Below, one piece after another: positions 11,256 to 24,900 of a stretch of 64,000 nt of DNA (positions are counted from its first letter, which is position 1; every line of letters begins with the position of its first letter). The notes under the pieces are model-generated. The model searched no databases and was not told the DNA's origin. It saw only the letters and a list, made by a program, of their open reading frames with translations. Origin of the DNA: Salvelinus alpinus (Eukaryota > Chordata > Actinopteri > Salmoniformes > Salmonidae). The DNA is taken from NCBI RefSeq assembly GCF_045679555.1, contig NC_092096.1:31754124-31818123 (forward strand). The letters are read 5' to 3'. The position numbers and the translations under genes were made by a program.

Positions 11256-12932
11256 CTGTGAGAGAGAAATAATTATACTCACACATTAAAAACACTACTA
11301 AGATCTACCAGCTCATTGGGTATTTGCTGTTTCAAAGACATTACGTCATAGGACTGACTGGCCAACATTAGTGTAAGGGAGCCCTCTACTGGCCCTTCAA
11401 GACAAAAACAATGCCACATTATTTATTTAGCCACCCCATGCTTATACTGTAATTTGAGAATATGAATTAGTAGTGAGCCTGTGTTTAGTGAACATATGGG
11501 ACACGTAATCTTAATTTTTGCCTTTAAAAATTGCACATAGCCTAAACTAAATATGAGCAGCAGGATAAACGTTCACGAGGATGGCACCAAAATGCAGATT
11601 CATTACAGACTCAACTCAATAATGCTGCATTCAGGTCGGCACGAGGAAACTCGGAAAGTTCCACTATATACACGCTGTATATAAAGCAATGATCGCAAAC
11701 AGATGTGTATAAGAAACGTAGGCCAAACACTGCCCAGGTGGTGAAAGAAAATCATTATTTCAATAGTCACGCACCTTTGTAATTTTCTGTACGGCTTCTT
11801 TCCATTGCTTGTTTCCAATTTTCAAAAAATATCCGACAGTGTCGCAAATATATCTAAATAACAATGTTATTTAGCTTGTGGTAGTAGTGTCAACGCAAAC
11901 CAAAATGCTCTGACGCTATCTTGGTCAAATGTGGATGTATTTCTAATAAAAAACGTGCAGAATTATCATAATCATTCTGCAGGACGAAGTAGATATCTTT
12001 GCGCGCATAAATCATTCAGGAATATTAGGAGAGACTGCTTCCCTCAGTTTGAACCTGGATGACCGAAAACAAAGATTCTGGTCTAATCCGCTTTAGTCCG
12101 GATCACATGAAGCCTGATTCCCCCAATGGTTGTGGAGAACCACAATAGCCCGATTTTGCTAATGAAGGCCACTAGGCGGAGTCACCGCCACTTCCGGGTT
12201 GATTTTAAGGCCTATGGAGATATAGGCCAAAACAGCCATATAGTTATCCATATATCATGTATCCATATTTATCCATATAATCATCCATATATGGCTAATC
12301 CCCTTTAAACAATCAGTTGTGTGTGTGAATTACACCCATGACACTCGAGGGGGGGGGGGGGGGGGGGGGTGTCCATTTACAAACTGTGATACTGTATTTA
12401 CTGTCTTTGTTTTGGCCTTCTCCCTAAATTTCGTTTTTCTTTCATCACAACTGAGGAGGAAGGGTGTAGCCACAGCAACATTGCCAGTCTTCAGGGGACG
12501 CTTGCGAAACAGACCAAACAGACCACGCCGAGGTTAGGGATTTGAGAAGTCAATGAGAGAAGTGAAAAATGATTCCTGAGTTGTTCATTTTCTCGAAATC
12601 TAAAGACACAACCTAGATTCGAGCCAATGCATTAAGTAGTTGAACATGTTATTAATCTAACCTCGTGAAATTCACAAACTGACACTATATATTGAAGGAA
12701 TGCCTTTGATTTGACTGCCCGCACCTGCGCAGTTTGGCACGAGTGACCGTGACGTCTTTCTAAGCATGCGCTTTGCTAGCCAACGTCGTCATGACATTGC
12801 CCAGTGCCGATCGGGGAATTCTATTGGAGAAGCAGTTTTAGCCTATCTTCATACTGTACTGTCTTTGTTGTAGCGGTAGCCTGTGGTCCACTTTCCTAAA
12901 CCAGGAACAACAGTCGCGCAAGTCATTGCGAG
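11256..12932. promoter_or_regulatory. Divergent spacer between the TIN2-Myb and PARP12-like genes, probable promoter near 12720-12775
   Basis: Head-to-head spacer of about 1.7 kb. It presumably holds the 5' end of the minus-strand gene and the promoter of the PARP gene. About 160 bp before the PARP ATG is a CpG-richer patch with a CRE-like TGACGTCT (12750-12757) and an NRF1-like GCATGCGC (12764-12771). A poly-G tract of about 20 bases lies at 12350-12370. A half-ISRE-like 'gaagtgaaaa' is near 12560; no full interferon-response element was recognised. Promoter status is inferred from position and motifs. Confidence 0.4.
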
Positions 12933-15900
12933 ATGGCTCAGCAATTGTTATTAAAAGTAATTTGCGATCATCAGGGAGCATTGGACTATGCACATCTGGC
13001 AGATGTTGGGGTTGGGGCAGATATGTTCTGCGCTCTTGATAAACTTGTTGAAAACGATTTATTTTCTATAGCGCTGTGCAATGGAAACAAACGCATTATT
13101 GCGAAAACGAAAGTTAGACGCTGCAAAGCGCAGCAATGTGATGGCTGCAATGATTTACACCTGTGTAAATTTTATCTATTTGGGGACTGCAAGAATAGTA
13201 GGGGAAGGTAAGCATAAAATATGTTTTATATGATGTGGGCTAAATAGGCTGCGTTTAGACAGGCAATCCAATTCGAAACTTATTTCCTATAATCTGATAT
13301 TTTTTTTTAGAGCTGATGTGATTTTTTCAGAGGACCAATTATTATTTTTAAATATCAGGATTGGGCTGCCTGTCTAAACGCAGCAATAGGACCAGAGAAG
13401 TAAAGTAAGACAGGTTGTTTTGCGTGGCCCGGTTTAAACTCTGCTCTTCCGGTGCACCAGGCCATGCAAAACGAACTCGCCCATTGTTTGACTGTGTACA
13501 TGTATCATTGAAACGGGTTATTATTATTACTATTTTTACATTTGAGGTATTTCAGCCCAAAACATGAAACTGCAACATTTTAGAGAAATTCTATGGGGTT
13601 TAGAAGTTGAATTAATTCAGCAAACTTTATTTTCTATGTTTATTAACCTGTTTCTTGATACTTTGACTCCCAGACGGACATGCCGCTTTGGCCATGACCT
13701 TCACTCCGAACACAACTCCAGAGTTTTGAGAGAGCATACACTTGAGACTCTGAGTAGACAGGAACTCCGGCAGCTATTATTACAGAATGACAACTCTCTC
13801 CTTCCACCGGTAAGAGCCAACCGTTTACCTCTAACTGCTGATGTGGATCAGTGGAATGTGTGTGTCTGTAGTGCCAGATCCAGACATAAGCGACATAAGC
13901 AATGGGGTGGGGGAGTCTATCAGGTCTCAACTTGTTGTTGAGAGTTAGAATAGTGTAATACACAAAGGTGCGAGTTCGAAATGTGTTTCTGTATCAGCAA
14001 TTTTTTCTTATTAGGTCATTCACTGACAGTCACTCAATTAGTCATGTCAGCTAACCATTTTTAGATAGGTAAATTAGTCTATCCAGGTATCTAAACTTGT
14101 AGTAATCATGGCCAATACTGACCAGGCATGCAGGGCACATGCCCAGGGCCACTGACCTCCAGAGGGAGGTGATTTTGTTAGTCACTTTCACTCAGATACC
14201 ATTAACATGGCAAAATGTGTGAGGTGGGGGGGCAACAAAATCTCGCTTAGAGGCCCCAAAAGGATAGAGCCTGCAATGTGTGTGTCTGTGTCTGTGACTG
14301 ATGAAGAGGTGCTGTCTGCACATATTAAAATCCATTTGAATTCAATCACTTTTTGACAGCATCCCTTTTTATGTCTAAAGTTACATTGATGCTGTTGACC
14401 CGGATCACTGGTTGCTGCGGAAAAGGAGGAGGTTGAAAGGGGGGTGAGTGTAACGGATGTGAAATGGCTAGCTAGTTAGCGGGTACGCGCTACTAGCGTT
14501 TCAATCAGTTACGTCACTTGCTCTGAAACCTAGAAGTAGTGTTGCCCCTTGCTCTGCAAGGGCCACGGCTTTTGTGGAGCGATGGGTAACGACGCTTCGT
14601 AGGTGACTTGTTGATGTGTGCAGAGGGTCCCTGGTTCGCCGCCCGTGTCGGGGCGAGGGGACGGTACTAAAGTTATACTGTTACACATGGAAGAGGTGGT
14701 CAGAAAGTGATATTTTGGACTTGAAAAGTAGGCTACCTGTGCATGTTCGTCCACTCCAAAATAATTCCAGCATTAAAACTGCATGTATACTCGTGCCATT
14801 GTAGTGGAATATTGACTCAGAAATATAACACTCTTACTGGAACTTGTGAATTAAAATGAGACTTTAATACAAAGTAGCAAAGCTGTGCTGATCCATGGAA
14901 CAACCAACTTTCTAAGCACGGAGCTCTGCCTTTATAGCTTTGCAGCCTCACATGCAGCATATGGGTACACCCCATATGTAAATGAAATAACACCCCTTGT
15001 ACTTTCACCACCATTATCTTTCCTCTGAGTTCTTGCTTGTTCACGCCCAGTAACGCCCACATCTGCTTCGGGTTTAGATTATAATGGTGGCAGGACCCCT
15101 TTATGTAATACAAAAAAGAATACATTTTATTGTATATGCGTATGTTTCACTTTTTGGTTATTCTACCATCATCCTGTCCCCGTGTTCCCTGACATCAGTA
15201 TGTCAGATGCATGAGCATTAGTTAATGTAACCATATACATTGGCTAATGGGATCTTTAACCTGAGCTTTCCCCAGAACCAGCTAATGCACTTGGTGACAT
15301 CATTTTTATCTTTAGTCAATCGATTTTTTTTCTCCCACACCATTTGATGAATGGAAATAGACATATGTTACAAAACACCAAAAAGTGTACGTAAAGATAT
15401 TCAGGGATGACCATTTATTAGACTACATCAACTGATGTGTCTTTCTGACAAATACTTTTTTTTGTAGCCTGAAAAGTCAGGACACCTGAAATGGGGCTGA
15501 AACTGTCCTGGGGAAAATGGGATGGTCATCCTAACACACACGGTCAACTTTACTAGACTAGGCTACAATGTGTATTACCATGAACTTCTAATAGGCCTAC
15601 CGGTGGCCAGTGATGTAGTGGTAAAAAATAGGTGGGTAAACTCTGATTGCCGGTCACAATGAAAAAAGTAACGCTCCCTATAATGAAAAGGGTGGGTAAA
15701 TGGCATTTACTTGCGTTTACCCTCCACTAGGCCTACACCACTGCCAGTAGCCTTCCCTGTCAGCCGAGGCAATTTTACACACATGAACATACGCAGAACA
15801 GGTAGCCTACATTCAATATAATAGGCCTATGATTTGAATCAAAACATGTTTACACCCTACAGTGCATTTGGAAAGTATTCAGACCCCTTGACTTTTTCCA

Positions 15901-18900
15901 CATGTTGCTATGTTACAGCTGGATACAAATTGTAAAAAATGTATTAAAAAAAATAAAACATCTCAAATCTACACACAATAACCCATAATGACAAGCAAAA
16001 ACGGGTTTTTAGAACATTTTGCAAATGTGTGTATATATAAATGAAATATCACATTTACATAAGTGTTCAGACCCTTTACTCAGTACTTTGTTGAAGCACT
16101 TTTGGCAGCGATTACAGCCTTGAGTCTTCTTGGGTATAACTCTACAAGTTTGGCAGACCTATATTTGGGGTGTTTCTCCCATTCTTCTCTGCAGATCCTC
16201 TCAAGCTCTGTCAGGTTGGATGGGGAGCATCGCTGCACAGCTATTTTCAGGTCTCACCAGAGATGTTCGATCAGGTTCAAGTTCAATAGGTTTCCTATGG
16301 AGGATTGACAGTATAATTTAAAACAACATATTTTCCCATTCAATTCAACATTCTCTGATATGTGCACCTCCAACAGTCTTTCTGGAACCATTTTGAAAGT
16401 AGACATTGCTATTGTATTCCCATTTTAGTACATTTATCAGCCAAAACATGATACCCACCGTGTATTCTAGAGCATGTTGTGTCTCAACGGATGGCGGACA
16501 CAACATAATAGGGTCTAAGCTCCAACATTTTTTAGATTTTTTTGTTGAGTTTATTTGTTGAGTTTGTTTTATTTGATAATTGTCGTAAAAATCTTAACCC
16601 TTTACACTCTTACCCGTATACAGGTTGAAAATGGCAGATTTGGGCACTCAGTGGCAGTACAGTAAGATGCTATACATGCTGTCAGACCTCATGTTGTCAG
16701 ATCTCATGTTGTCAGACCCCCTTGTCAGACCCCTTCGTGCTCCACAGTGCTGTATTGGTTTTGACTGACAGATGTTCTCAACTTGAGCACCGCGCACGAC
16801 AAGAAGTTGCCCCCATCTCTCCCAGTAATTCGGCAACTTTTGTAAATGTTTTGTTGACCGAGTGAGGGAAATGCTGTAAATTAAGAGGACTCAATGTACA
16901 GTATATTGAAATATGAGATGTTGAGGATTATAATAAATACTGCGTTGATGTCATACAAGCAAGCCAAACACCTGTGAGTCCAAATGTGCACGTCACATTT
17001 CCATATCATAAAACTCATATACTGTGTCAACGTTTATGATCACTATGTTTGATGTACAGTTACAAGATGACATGGCATCATACCCTGAACAGAATGAGCC
17101 TATGTTTGTCTACTGTGAAGAAGATTTGCCGCTGCACACTCACCTGAATGTACTCATGACTCCTTTTCTATGTGGACCAAAATTGCACTCTGTTTCCCTG
17201 AATTGCATTGTGAAAGCCTGACACTGTAATGTCATATTTTAGAATTTAGCTAGTCTTGTTGGCAATAGAACAACCTTTCAAATCATGCCCACCTGACCCA
17301 GATTGAGATTTATAAAGTTTTTGTATTACGTAAAGAATAACAGTAATTGTGTGATAGCAGGGCTTATGTTCCAAACAAATGAACTACAAGTGTGCTTTCT
17401 CTAGTTCCTCAACGGCACAGCAAGGAGAGCTCAAAAAAGCAACTTATAGTTGAAGACTCATCTTTGAGTCATACAAGAGTGTTAAAATCACTTAGGAACT
17501 GTGCACACTTTGGAGAGATGTGTGGTCACTTGGACACCAGTTAGTGCTCTCACTCAAACCCTTGTAATTTTTTGTTGTTTTATGTTGCACCGACCGCACA
17601 TTTTCCTGGAATAGTCTTATCATGTTACTGAATGTATCCAGAGTATTTTCAGATTTTGTTATCTAGTAAATGTAAAATGCATATAAAATCAACAGTGTAA
17701 TGTTTGGTTTCAGTCTTGACAGGTGCTGTTGTGTCCTCAACATTTGGTCTGATAATTTTCCCATAATCTCCAAACTTTCCCTTTCAATTTGTTATGCATT
17801 TCATATGTCTTCTGTAAGAAATAATTAAATGTCTTAATTGTTTATTATTATGATAATTTCATTTATTCTGATATTTCAGGGGGTGGTAGCACCCCTACTT
17901 CCTGCGGCTATGGGAATAACCAATGGCGATGCGGCATCGCAGGCTGTGAAATTTATAGCACGCTTCAGTCAACCACGGTGAATGTGACTGTACAGCAAAT
18001 GTTAGAAATGGTAAAACGTTTGATACAATTTTCGCCTGACACGATCACTCTTAATTGTTGCCTAATATGTTGGCATGCATAACATTTTTTATTTTTTACC
18101 AATTCCGATATTTTCAATAATGTGAAAGTCATTTTGAACTGATTCAAACAGTATGTTTTAAAAACTGCATTTGTATAATATGACCATTATATCTACGCAT
18201 GACCAATTTATGTATCTTTATTAACAATGTCATATTCTGCTTGAAATAACATGTAGGTTAATGAAATAATCAAAAGAAAAATGTGATTATTTATTACCCT
18301 AGTGGTAGGCATTATATCATGTGAATTAGGCCTCATGTGAAATCATTGTCAAAAGCGCAACAGGTACTGTTGCATGTAGGTGTAGATTATTTATGGGTTG
18401 ATCATATAGAAATATCAAAACATTCTTTCAACTCCAAAGCAATTGCCTGTCTATGATGCCGGATCCACTGACTCGCTACCTTTTTCTATAATCAAGACAC
18501 CTGCTGGTAACTCATAAATGGTTAGGACAGCTCATGAGGTGTCCTAAATATCTGTCGACTAGGTATGACTCTTACGACTAAAGAGGCTTCTTACATACCT
18601 TCTATTTTTACCCATAAGAGTAGGAGTAAAATGTCTCTATGCTCAGCACTTATGACCAATTGTCTACCCTGAGATGCTTTGTGGATACGGGCCCAGCTGT
18701 CAGATTCTCAAGGAAGAGGTTGTTTCCCTCATCAGTGAGATGCACGTAATCCCTAAGGTACTTCCCAGGGACACAGTGCTTTATGGCAGAATGGTGGATT
18801 GTGGGCATGTGCCTGTCACAGAGAAATGCAAACACCAGCTGGTTGACAGAGCACCGGGCCATCTCTATGTGCTTGTTGCTGTCCTCCTCCCACTGGAACT

Positions 18901-21900
18901 TCCAACTCCTCTACTGTGTGATGTCAGAGTAGATCATTGTTGTCCCGGGGAACATTTGGATGACTACGTCCAAATCAGCTCACATCTGACGCACCTTTGT
19001 GTGTCCCAAGTCGTTTCCGAGGTGGATGACTATGATACATTCACGGTCGCACCTTGCCTTGGTGAGAGAGAATATTTGAGAACCGCTCATCCATATTTCA
19101 CGCTCCTGTAGTCATTTAGCCAGCTACATTGTGTAATCTCATCGTAAATATTTGCTTCAGTCTTTGCTTCCTTGCTCTCACCAATTTGCTTAGAGCAATG
19201 ATCAGTAGGATTATGAGCTGGGATCTTGTCAAATTAGTAAAACGCACCACATTGTGAGAGTTCACAAGGATAGCATGTGTTAAGCTGTATTATAATGTTG
19301 TATAATAATGTTGCATAATCACCTTGAAACCATGGAAATGAAAAACAAAAACTACGTTTTAAGTCAGAATAGGCATTGGTCTGAAGCCGAAAAATAAAGG
19401 AAATTCACATGAGTACCACAATGCTTATTCCACCCATGCTCTACCAAGGTTTTCCAGCACATAGCTTTGCCCTACTACAGTAGCTATGTTGGTATTGTAC
19501 TTCAAACTGTGTAGGCTGGTTGCTTTGGATTCAAACCTTCTCAAACAGCCTAATTCATACTCTTCAGAGGGATAATGGACTGTACAGTGTCCTGCTATTG
19601 CAATTATATATAACGGTATAGATATACAGTACCAGTCAAAAGTTTGGACACACCAACTCATTTCAGGGTTTTTCTTTATTTTTATTTTTTTCTACATTGA
19701 GGAATAATAGTGAAGACATCAAAACCACAAAATAATACATATGGAATGTAGTAACCAAAAAAGTGTAAAACAATGCAGAGATCATCTGTTCACCTACTCA
19801 GCGTCTCACAAAGACACAGCGGTTGGAACTAAAAATCTCAAATTTGGACTCATCAGACCAAAGGACAGATTTCCACCGGTCTAATGTCCATTGCTCGTGT
19901 TTCTTGGCCCAAGCAAGTCTCTTCTTCTTATTAGAGTCCTTTTAGTAGTGGTTTCTTTGTAGTAATTCGACCATGAAGGCCTGATTCACGCAGTCTCCTC
20001 TGAACAGTTGATGTTGAGATGTGTCTGTTACTTGAACTCTGTGAAGCATTCATTTGGGCTGAAATCTGAAGTGCAGTTCATTTGTGGCGAACGTATCTTC
20101 TGCAGCAGATGTAACTCTGGGCCTTCCATTTCTGTGGCGGTCCCCATGAGAGCCAGTTTCATCATAGTGCTTGATGGTTCTTAAAAGTTCTTGAAATGTT
20201 CTTGAAATGTTCCATATTGACTGACCTTCAATGAGGTACTGTCATTTCTCTTTGCTAATTTGAGCTGTTCTTGCAATAATATGGACTTGGTCTTTTACCA
20301 AATAGGGCTATCTTCTGTATACCCACCCCTACCTTGTCACAACACAACTGATTGGCTCAAATGCATTAAGAAGGAAAGAAATTCCACAAATTCACTTTTA
20401 ACAAGGAACACTTGTTAATTGAAAAGCATTCCAGGTGATTACCTCATGAAGCTGGTTGAGAGAATGCCAAGACTGTGCAAAGTTGTCATTAAGGCAAAGG
20501 GTTGCTACTTTGAAGAATCTAAAATATATTTTGATTTGTTTTAACACTTTTTTGGTTACTACATGATTCCATATGTGTTATTTCATAGTTTTGATGTCTT
20601 CACTATTATTCTACAATGTAGAAAAAAGTTAAAAATAAAGATAAACCCTTGAATGAGTAGGTGTGTCCAAACTTTTGACTGGTACTGTATATCATTTGTC
20701 TGTATGTATTTTTTTAGATATAGGCCTATTGTAAATGTGTATTATTGTTGCATCAACGTCTTTATTATAAAAATAAATACAAGTACAATCATAACTTTAA
20801 GCTACACATTATTTTGCAAGAGGTAATGAACTGTCCATTGATCAGCAATTGATAAAACAGGATCATGTTTGAAACTCAAGTGCTTCTGCGCTTATGTCAA
20901 TATTACGCAGGGAAGCTAACAGTTACATAAATTAGGAATGCAGATAGATAAATCCTATCTGAGATACTGTGTCCAACACACCACCACCTGTTGGGCATAT
21001 ACAGACCAAAAAAGGATGTTATTTTTACAATGACATTTATTGCTAAAATAAACATTTTTTTAAAGCATGAAAAGGTAGCGTAATGGTATAATGTCCTACT
21101 ATGGTGTGAAGAATCCAATGCTTTACCTTGTATGTGGTACAAATCACATTATTGTGGAACCACCTCCTCTAAGAGTATGTCTGTTTTATTTTCACTGAAA
21201 ACAGTTTTTGATTTAAAAAATCTTGTATGTTTTGGCATTAAACTTCAAAAAGTGTAGCACTTGGAAGGGAAGGTTTTGTTCAAATCAATAGGGGTTCTGT
21301 CAAAAAAAAATTGAATTCAAATGGATCTACCCAATAGCTCTGTGTGTTCATCTCATGCTTTCTTGCACATAGAGTATGGTAAACAAGTATTTTAAAAGCC
21401 TTGTCTCTCACTCTTTCAGGTGTGCAACTCTTATAACAAAGGCACCGGGCCATATGGCAACTGCCCTGATCAGGAGGGGTGCAGGAGACTTCATGTGTGT
21501 GACAGGTACATCAGAGGAACCTGTTCCTCTGGAGCCGACTGCAACAGGTGTCATTACTTCTTCGAGCCCCACCCACGGAGGACCCTGCAGCAGAGGGGAG
21601 TGCCAAACGATCTAATGGCGTCCATGTTGTCCACCTACCAGAACATCCAGGCCATGAAAAGTGAAGGTGCCGGCGGTGCTTCTTCCATCAACAGGCCCCA
21701 GAGCTGTCCTCCGAGAAATACAGGTAGATGGCTGCAGAAGCAAACAACATGGTTGTGTTCAGTGGGGAATAATGTTTCAGAACAGTCGCTATAGTTACCT
21801 GCAAAACCTTACTTGGAAGTATTTCTCTATGGACTTGCTTGCCAGCCAGGGTTGGGGTCAATACCATTTAAATTCCAGACCAGTCAATTCAATAAGTACA

Positions 21901-24900
21901 CTGAAATTCCAATTTTCTTCAATGCTTTTCAATAACCAGGTTTCCATCCAACCTTTTTATGCGAGTAAAGTACATGTTGCGTGAAAATGAAAATTTCTTG
22001 GTAAACTTTCCAAATGTCGACAAAACAAAATACACTAGACAACGTGTGGTTTTTTGGGGGGTCAGTAAAAGTGATTATGCGAGAAATGGCTGTGGAAACG
22101 CTTATTCTCAAATATTGATATAATAACCATAATATTGAAGTAAAATTGGAGTCACGGGGTGACGTTGTGTGGTCCTCCTACTACAACTGGAAAAAGCGTA
22201 CAGTTTATTAGGCTACAGGTGAAATCAGTTATGATGAACTTCACAGGGTGCTGAAAGTGCACGGTGACACGCTTGATGCTCCTTTCCAATGAACATCAAG
22301 GGTCTTATTCTGATGACATGATCATAAATGCTTGGCTGCCATTTGACAAATAAAAATGATCTTGCTCTTTTGTCTATAGGATTTATGTATTTGTTTAAAT
22401 TTATTTCACCTTTATTTAACCAGGTAGGCCAGTTGAGAACAAGTTCTCATTTACAACTGCAACCTGGCCAAGATAAAGCAAAGCAGTGCAACAAAAAAAC
22501 AACACAGAGTTACACGTGGGATAAACAAAAGTACAGTCAATAACACAATAGAAAAATCTATAGAAAAATCTAGATACAGTGTGTGCAAATGGGTGTTCAT
22601 GTTAGCTATACCTGCACTGTATCTGCGAGCTGTTGGCTAGAGCGCACGTGCCAATAACAGTGGGCACATTCGCTATATAACGGAAAAACAATTATTCGGT
22701 ACTTGGGAATATAACCGCAAAAATAATTTTTATGTGCGCTATGTCATCATGCACAGCCTTTTATCCGCAACAAGTCAATTTGATGGAAACAGATCTCTGA
22801 TAGGAAAATGTGCATATAGTTTGGATGGAAACCTAGCTAGTGAGGAAAGGTGGAATTGGAATTTGATTTACTTTCTGAATTGACTGGAATTGAGATGGTG
22901 TTGACCTCAACCCTGTTACCAACTTTGATTTCATGTAACTAAATGTTTGTTTGTTTATTTGTTCTTTATTTACAGTGAGGAATGAGATCTGCCTGTTCTT
23001 TGTCAAGGGGGACTGCAAACAAGGAGGTACATTTAACGAGGGAGATATTGTGTGTGGAGGCAGAGTGTCTGGAGGATAGCTTTCCCATGTTTGCTTTGGC
23101 AGAACACCTGCAAGGGCCTTGCCCGATTTTTACTCAGGCAGAAGCTATGGCACCCGGCCGGATATGAGTTTATCTACAACTTTCAAGGTTGTCAGGAGAT
23201 ACACAATACAAACCCTGTGAAACCACAATTTAGGGACAAATCAGTCTGTTACCCAGGTGCAACAATGATACTCAGCAACATATCACATCTCACTGAAAAT
23301 GTATGACTTTCAGAGAAATGCTGGAGAGTCCACTTCAAAATGCCCTACAAGTGGGAAGTGAACAATGGACAGACTTGGTCAGCTCTGCCAGAAAATGAAG
23401 TGATCGAGAGAGACTTCTGTGACCCTTCTAAGATACACAGGTACAGTATGTTGTTATTTCATACTTAAAGATAGACTCAGCGATTTCCTCAACAACTAAG
23501 AGCGTTGGAGCACAAGACTCAACTTCCCCGCTGTTTTGGTCCCATGGATACCACGCTGTAACAGTGTGAAGCGAACCCGTGCACATGCGCATGATATAGT
23601 ACTGTGTGTGACTGTCTTGATTCTCAATATCTGCGGTGCTGCTTGTGGCAATATCATTTTGCTGAGTCTACCTTTAACTAGAAAAACTATGTCAAACTGT
23701 GAATAAGGTACAATATAGCCATTTATTATTTTTTTACCATTTACATTTGTCGTGCCTTCACAGTGAGGGATCTGAGCGTGTGCAGTTCAACTCCATGAGC
23801 CGCGGATTATGGGAAGTTCGCCGTCTCTCCACAGTTTCCTCTGTGACCCAGCCCACATACGTACTCACCACAGAGTGGGCATGGTTCTGGGAGGACGAGT
23901 ACGGCAAATGGGTCCAGTACGCATCCGTCGTAAGTGGTGTGAAACACTCAAACAGGCTGATGTGTTACGAGGACAATAATAGATATAGTAAACTGTTGTT
24001 CCCCTTGAATTTGAGTTTTTTTCTATAAATTACAGAAAGAGATGCACAGATTGTCATCCATCACCAGTGAAGACCTTGAGAAAAGGTTCCAGGAGGATCA
24101 AAGTGCTGTGGTGAAGTTCACTGCAGGCCAGCAGTCTTATGAGCTGAGTTTCAGAGGTAACACATCTCAAACTCTTGAAAAACAGCTCTCATGTGCAACC
24201 TTCTGTAATAATAATATATTTTAGTTATAAACGCTTAGCACAAGTTAGTTAGAGTCTGAAAGGCTACTCTTATACACTACCAGTCAAAAGTTTTAGAACA
24301 CCTACTCATTCAAGGGTTTTTCTTTATTTGTACTATTTTCTACATTGTAGAATAATAGCGAACACATCAAAACAATGAAATAACATATATGGAATCATGT
24401 AGTAACCAAAAAAGTGTTAAATAAATCAAAATATATCAAATAGCCACCCTTTGTCTTGATGACAGCTTTGCACACACTTGGCATTCTCTCAACCAGCTTC
24501 ATGAGGTAGTCACCTGAAATGCATTTCAATTCACGGGTGTGCCTTCTTAAAAGTTAATGTGTGGAATTTCTTTCCTTAATGCGTTTGAGCCAATCAGTAG
24601 TGTTGTGACAAGGTAGGGGTGGTATACAGAAGATAGCACTCCTCACTCTCCTTGTTGGCAAGAACAGCTCAAATACAGCAAAGAGAAACGACAGGTCCAT
24701 TATTACTGTTGACAGACATGAAGGTCCCATAAGTCCAAATCAGCGGATGACATTTGCACAGAAGCTTTTAACCAGTTTCTTCAAGTGCAGTCGCAAAATC
24801 CATCAAGCACTATGATGAAACTGTCTCTCATGAGGACCGCCACAGGAAAGGAACTGTGTACGGCGTACATGCTTTACAGTGGGAAATACACATGCAGAGA

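Larger units (their letters stand above)
13810..21419. other. Intron 2 of the PARP12-like gene, 7.6 kb
   Basis: Long intron between the second and third coding exons. It holds a MITE-like element (14449-14685), a possible LTR (14800-15110), a Tc1 fragment (15860-16290), an SGNH-hydrolase-like relic (18650-19070) and a Tc1-like element (19627-20687). The stretches 16300-18640 and 20690-21400 show nothing I can name. Confidence 0.7.

Noticed and set aside
11603-11818. Possible first exon of the TIN2-Myb gene ('METSNGKKPYRKLQR' with donor gtgcgt)
   Set aside because: Its donor leaves phase 2, whereas the exon at 11255 needs phase 1, so it does not join in frame. It might be untranslated or unrelated.
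23052-23306. 84-codon frame between PARP exons 4 and 5
   Set aside because: Lies in an intron; exons 4 and 5 join in frame to complete a CCCH finger without it.
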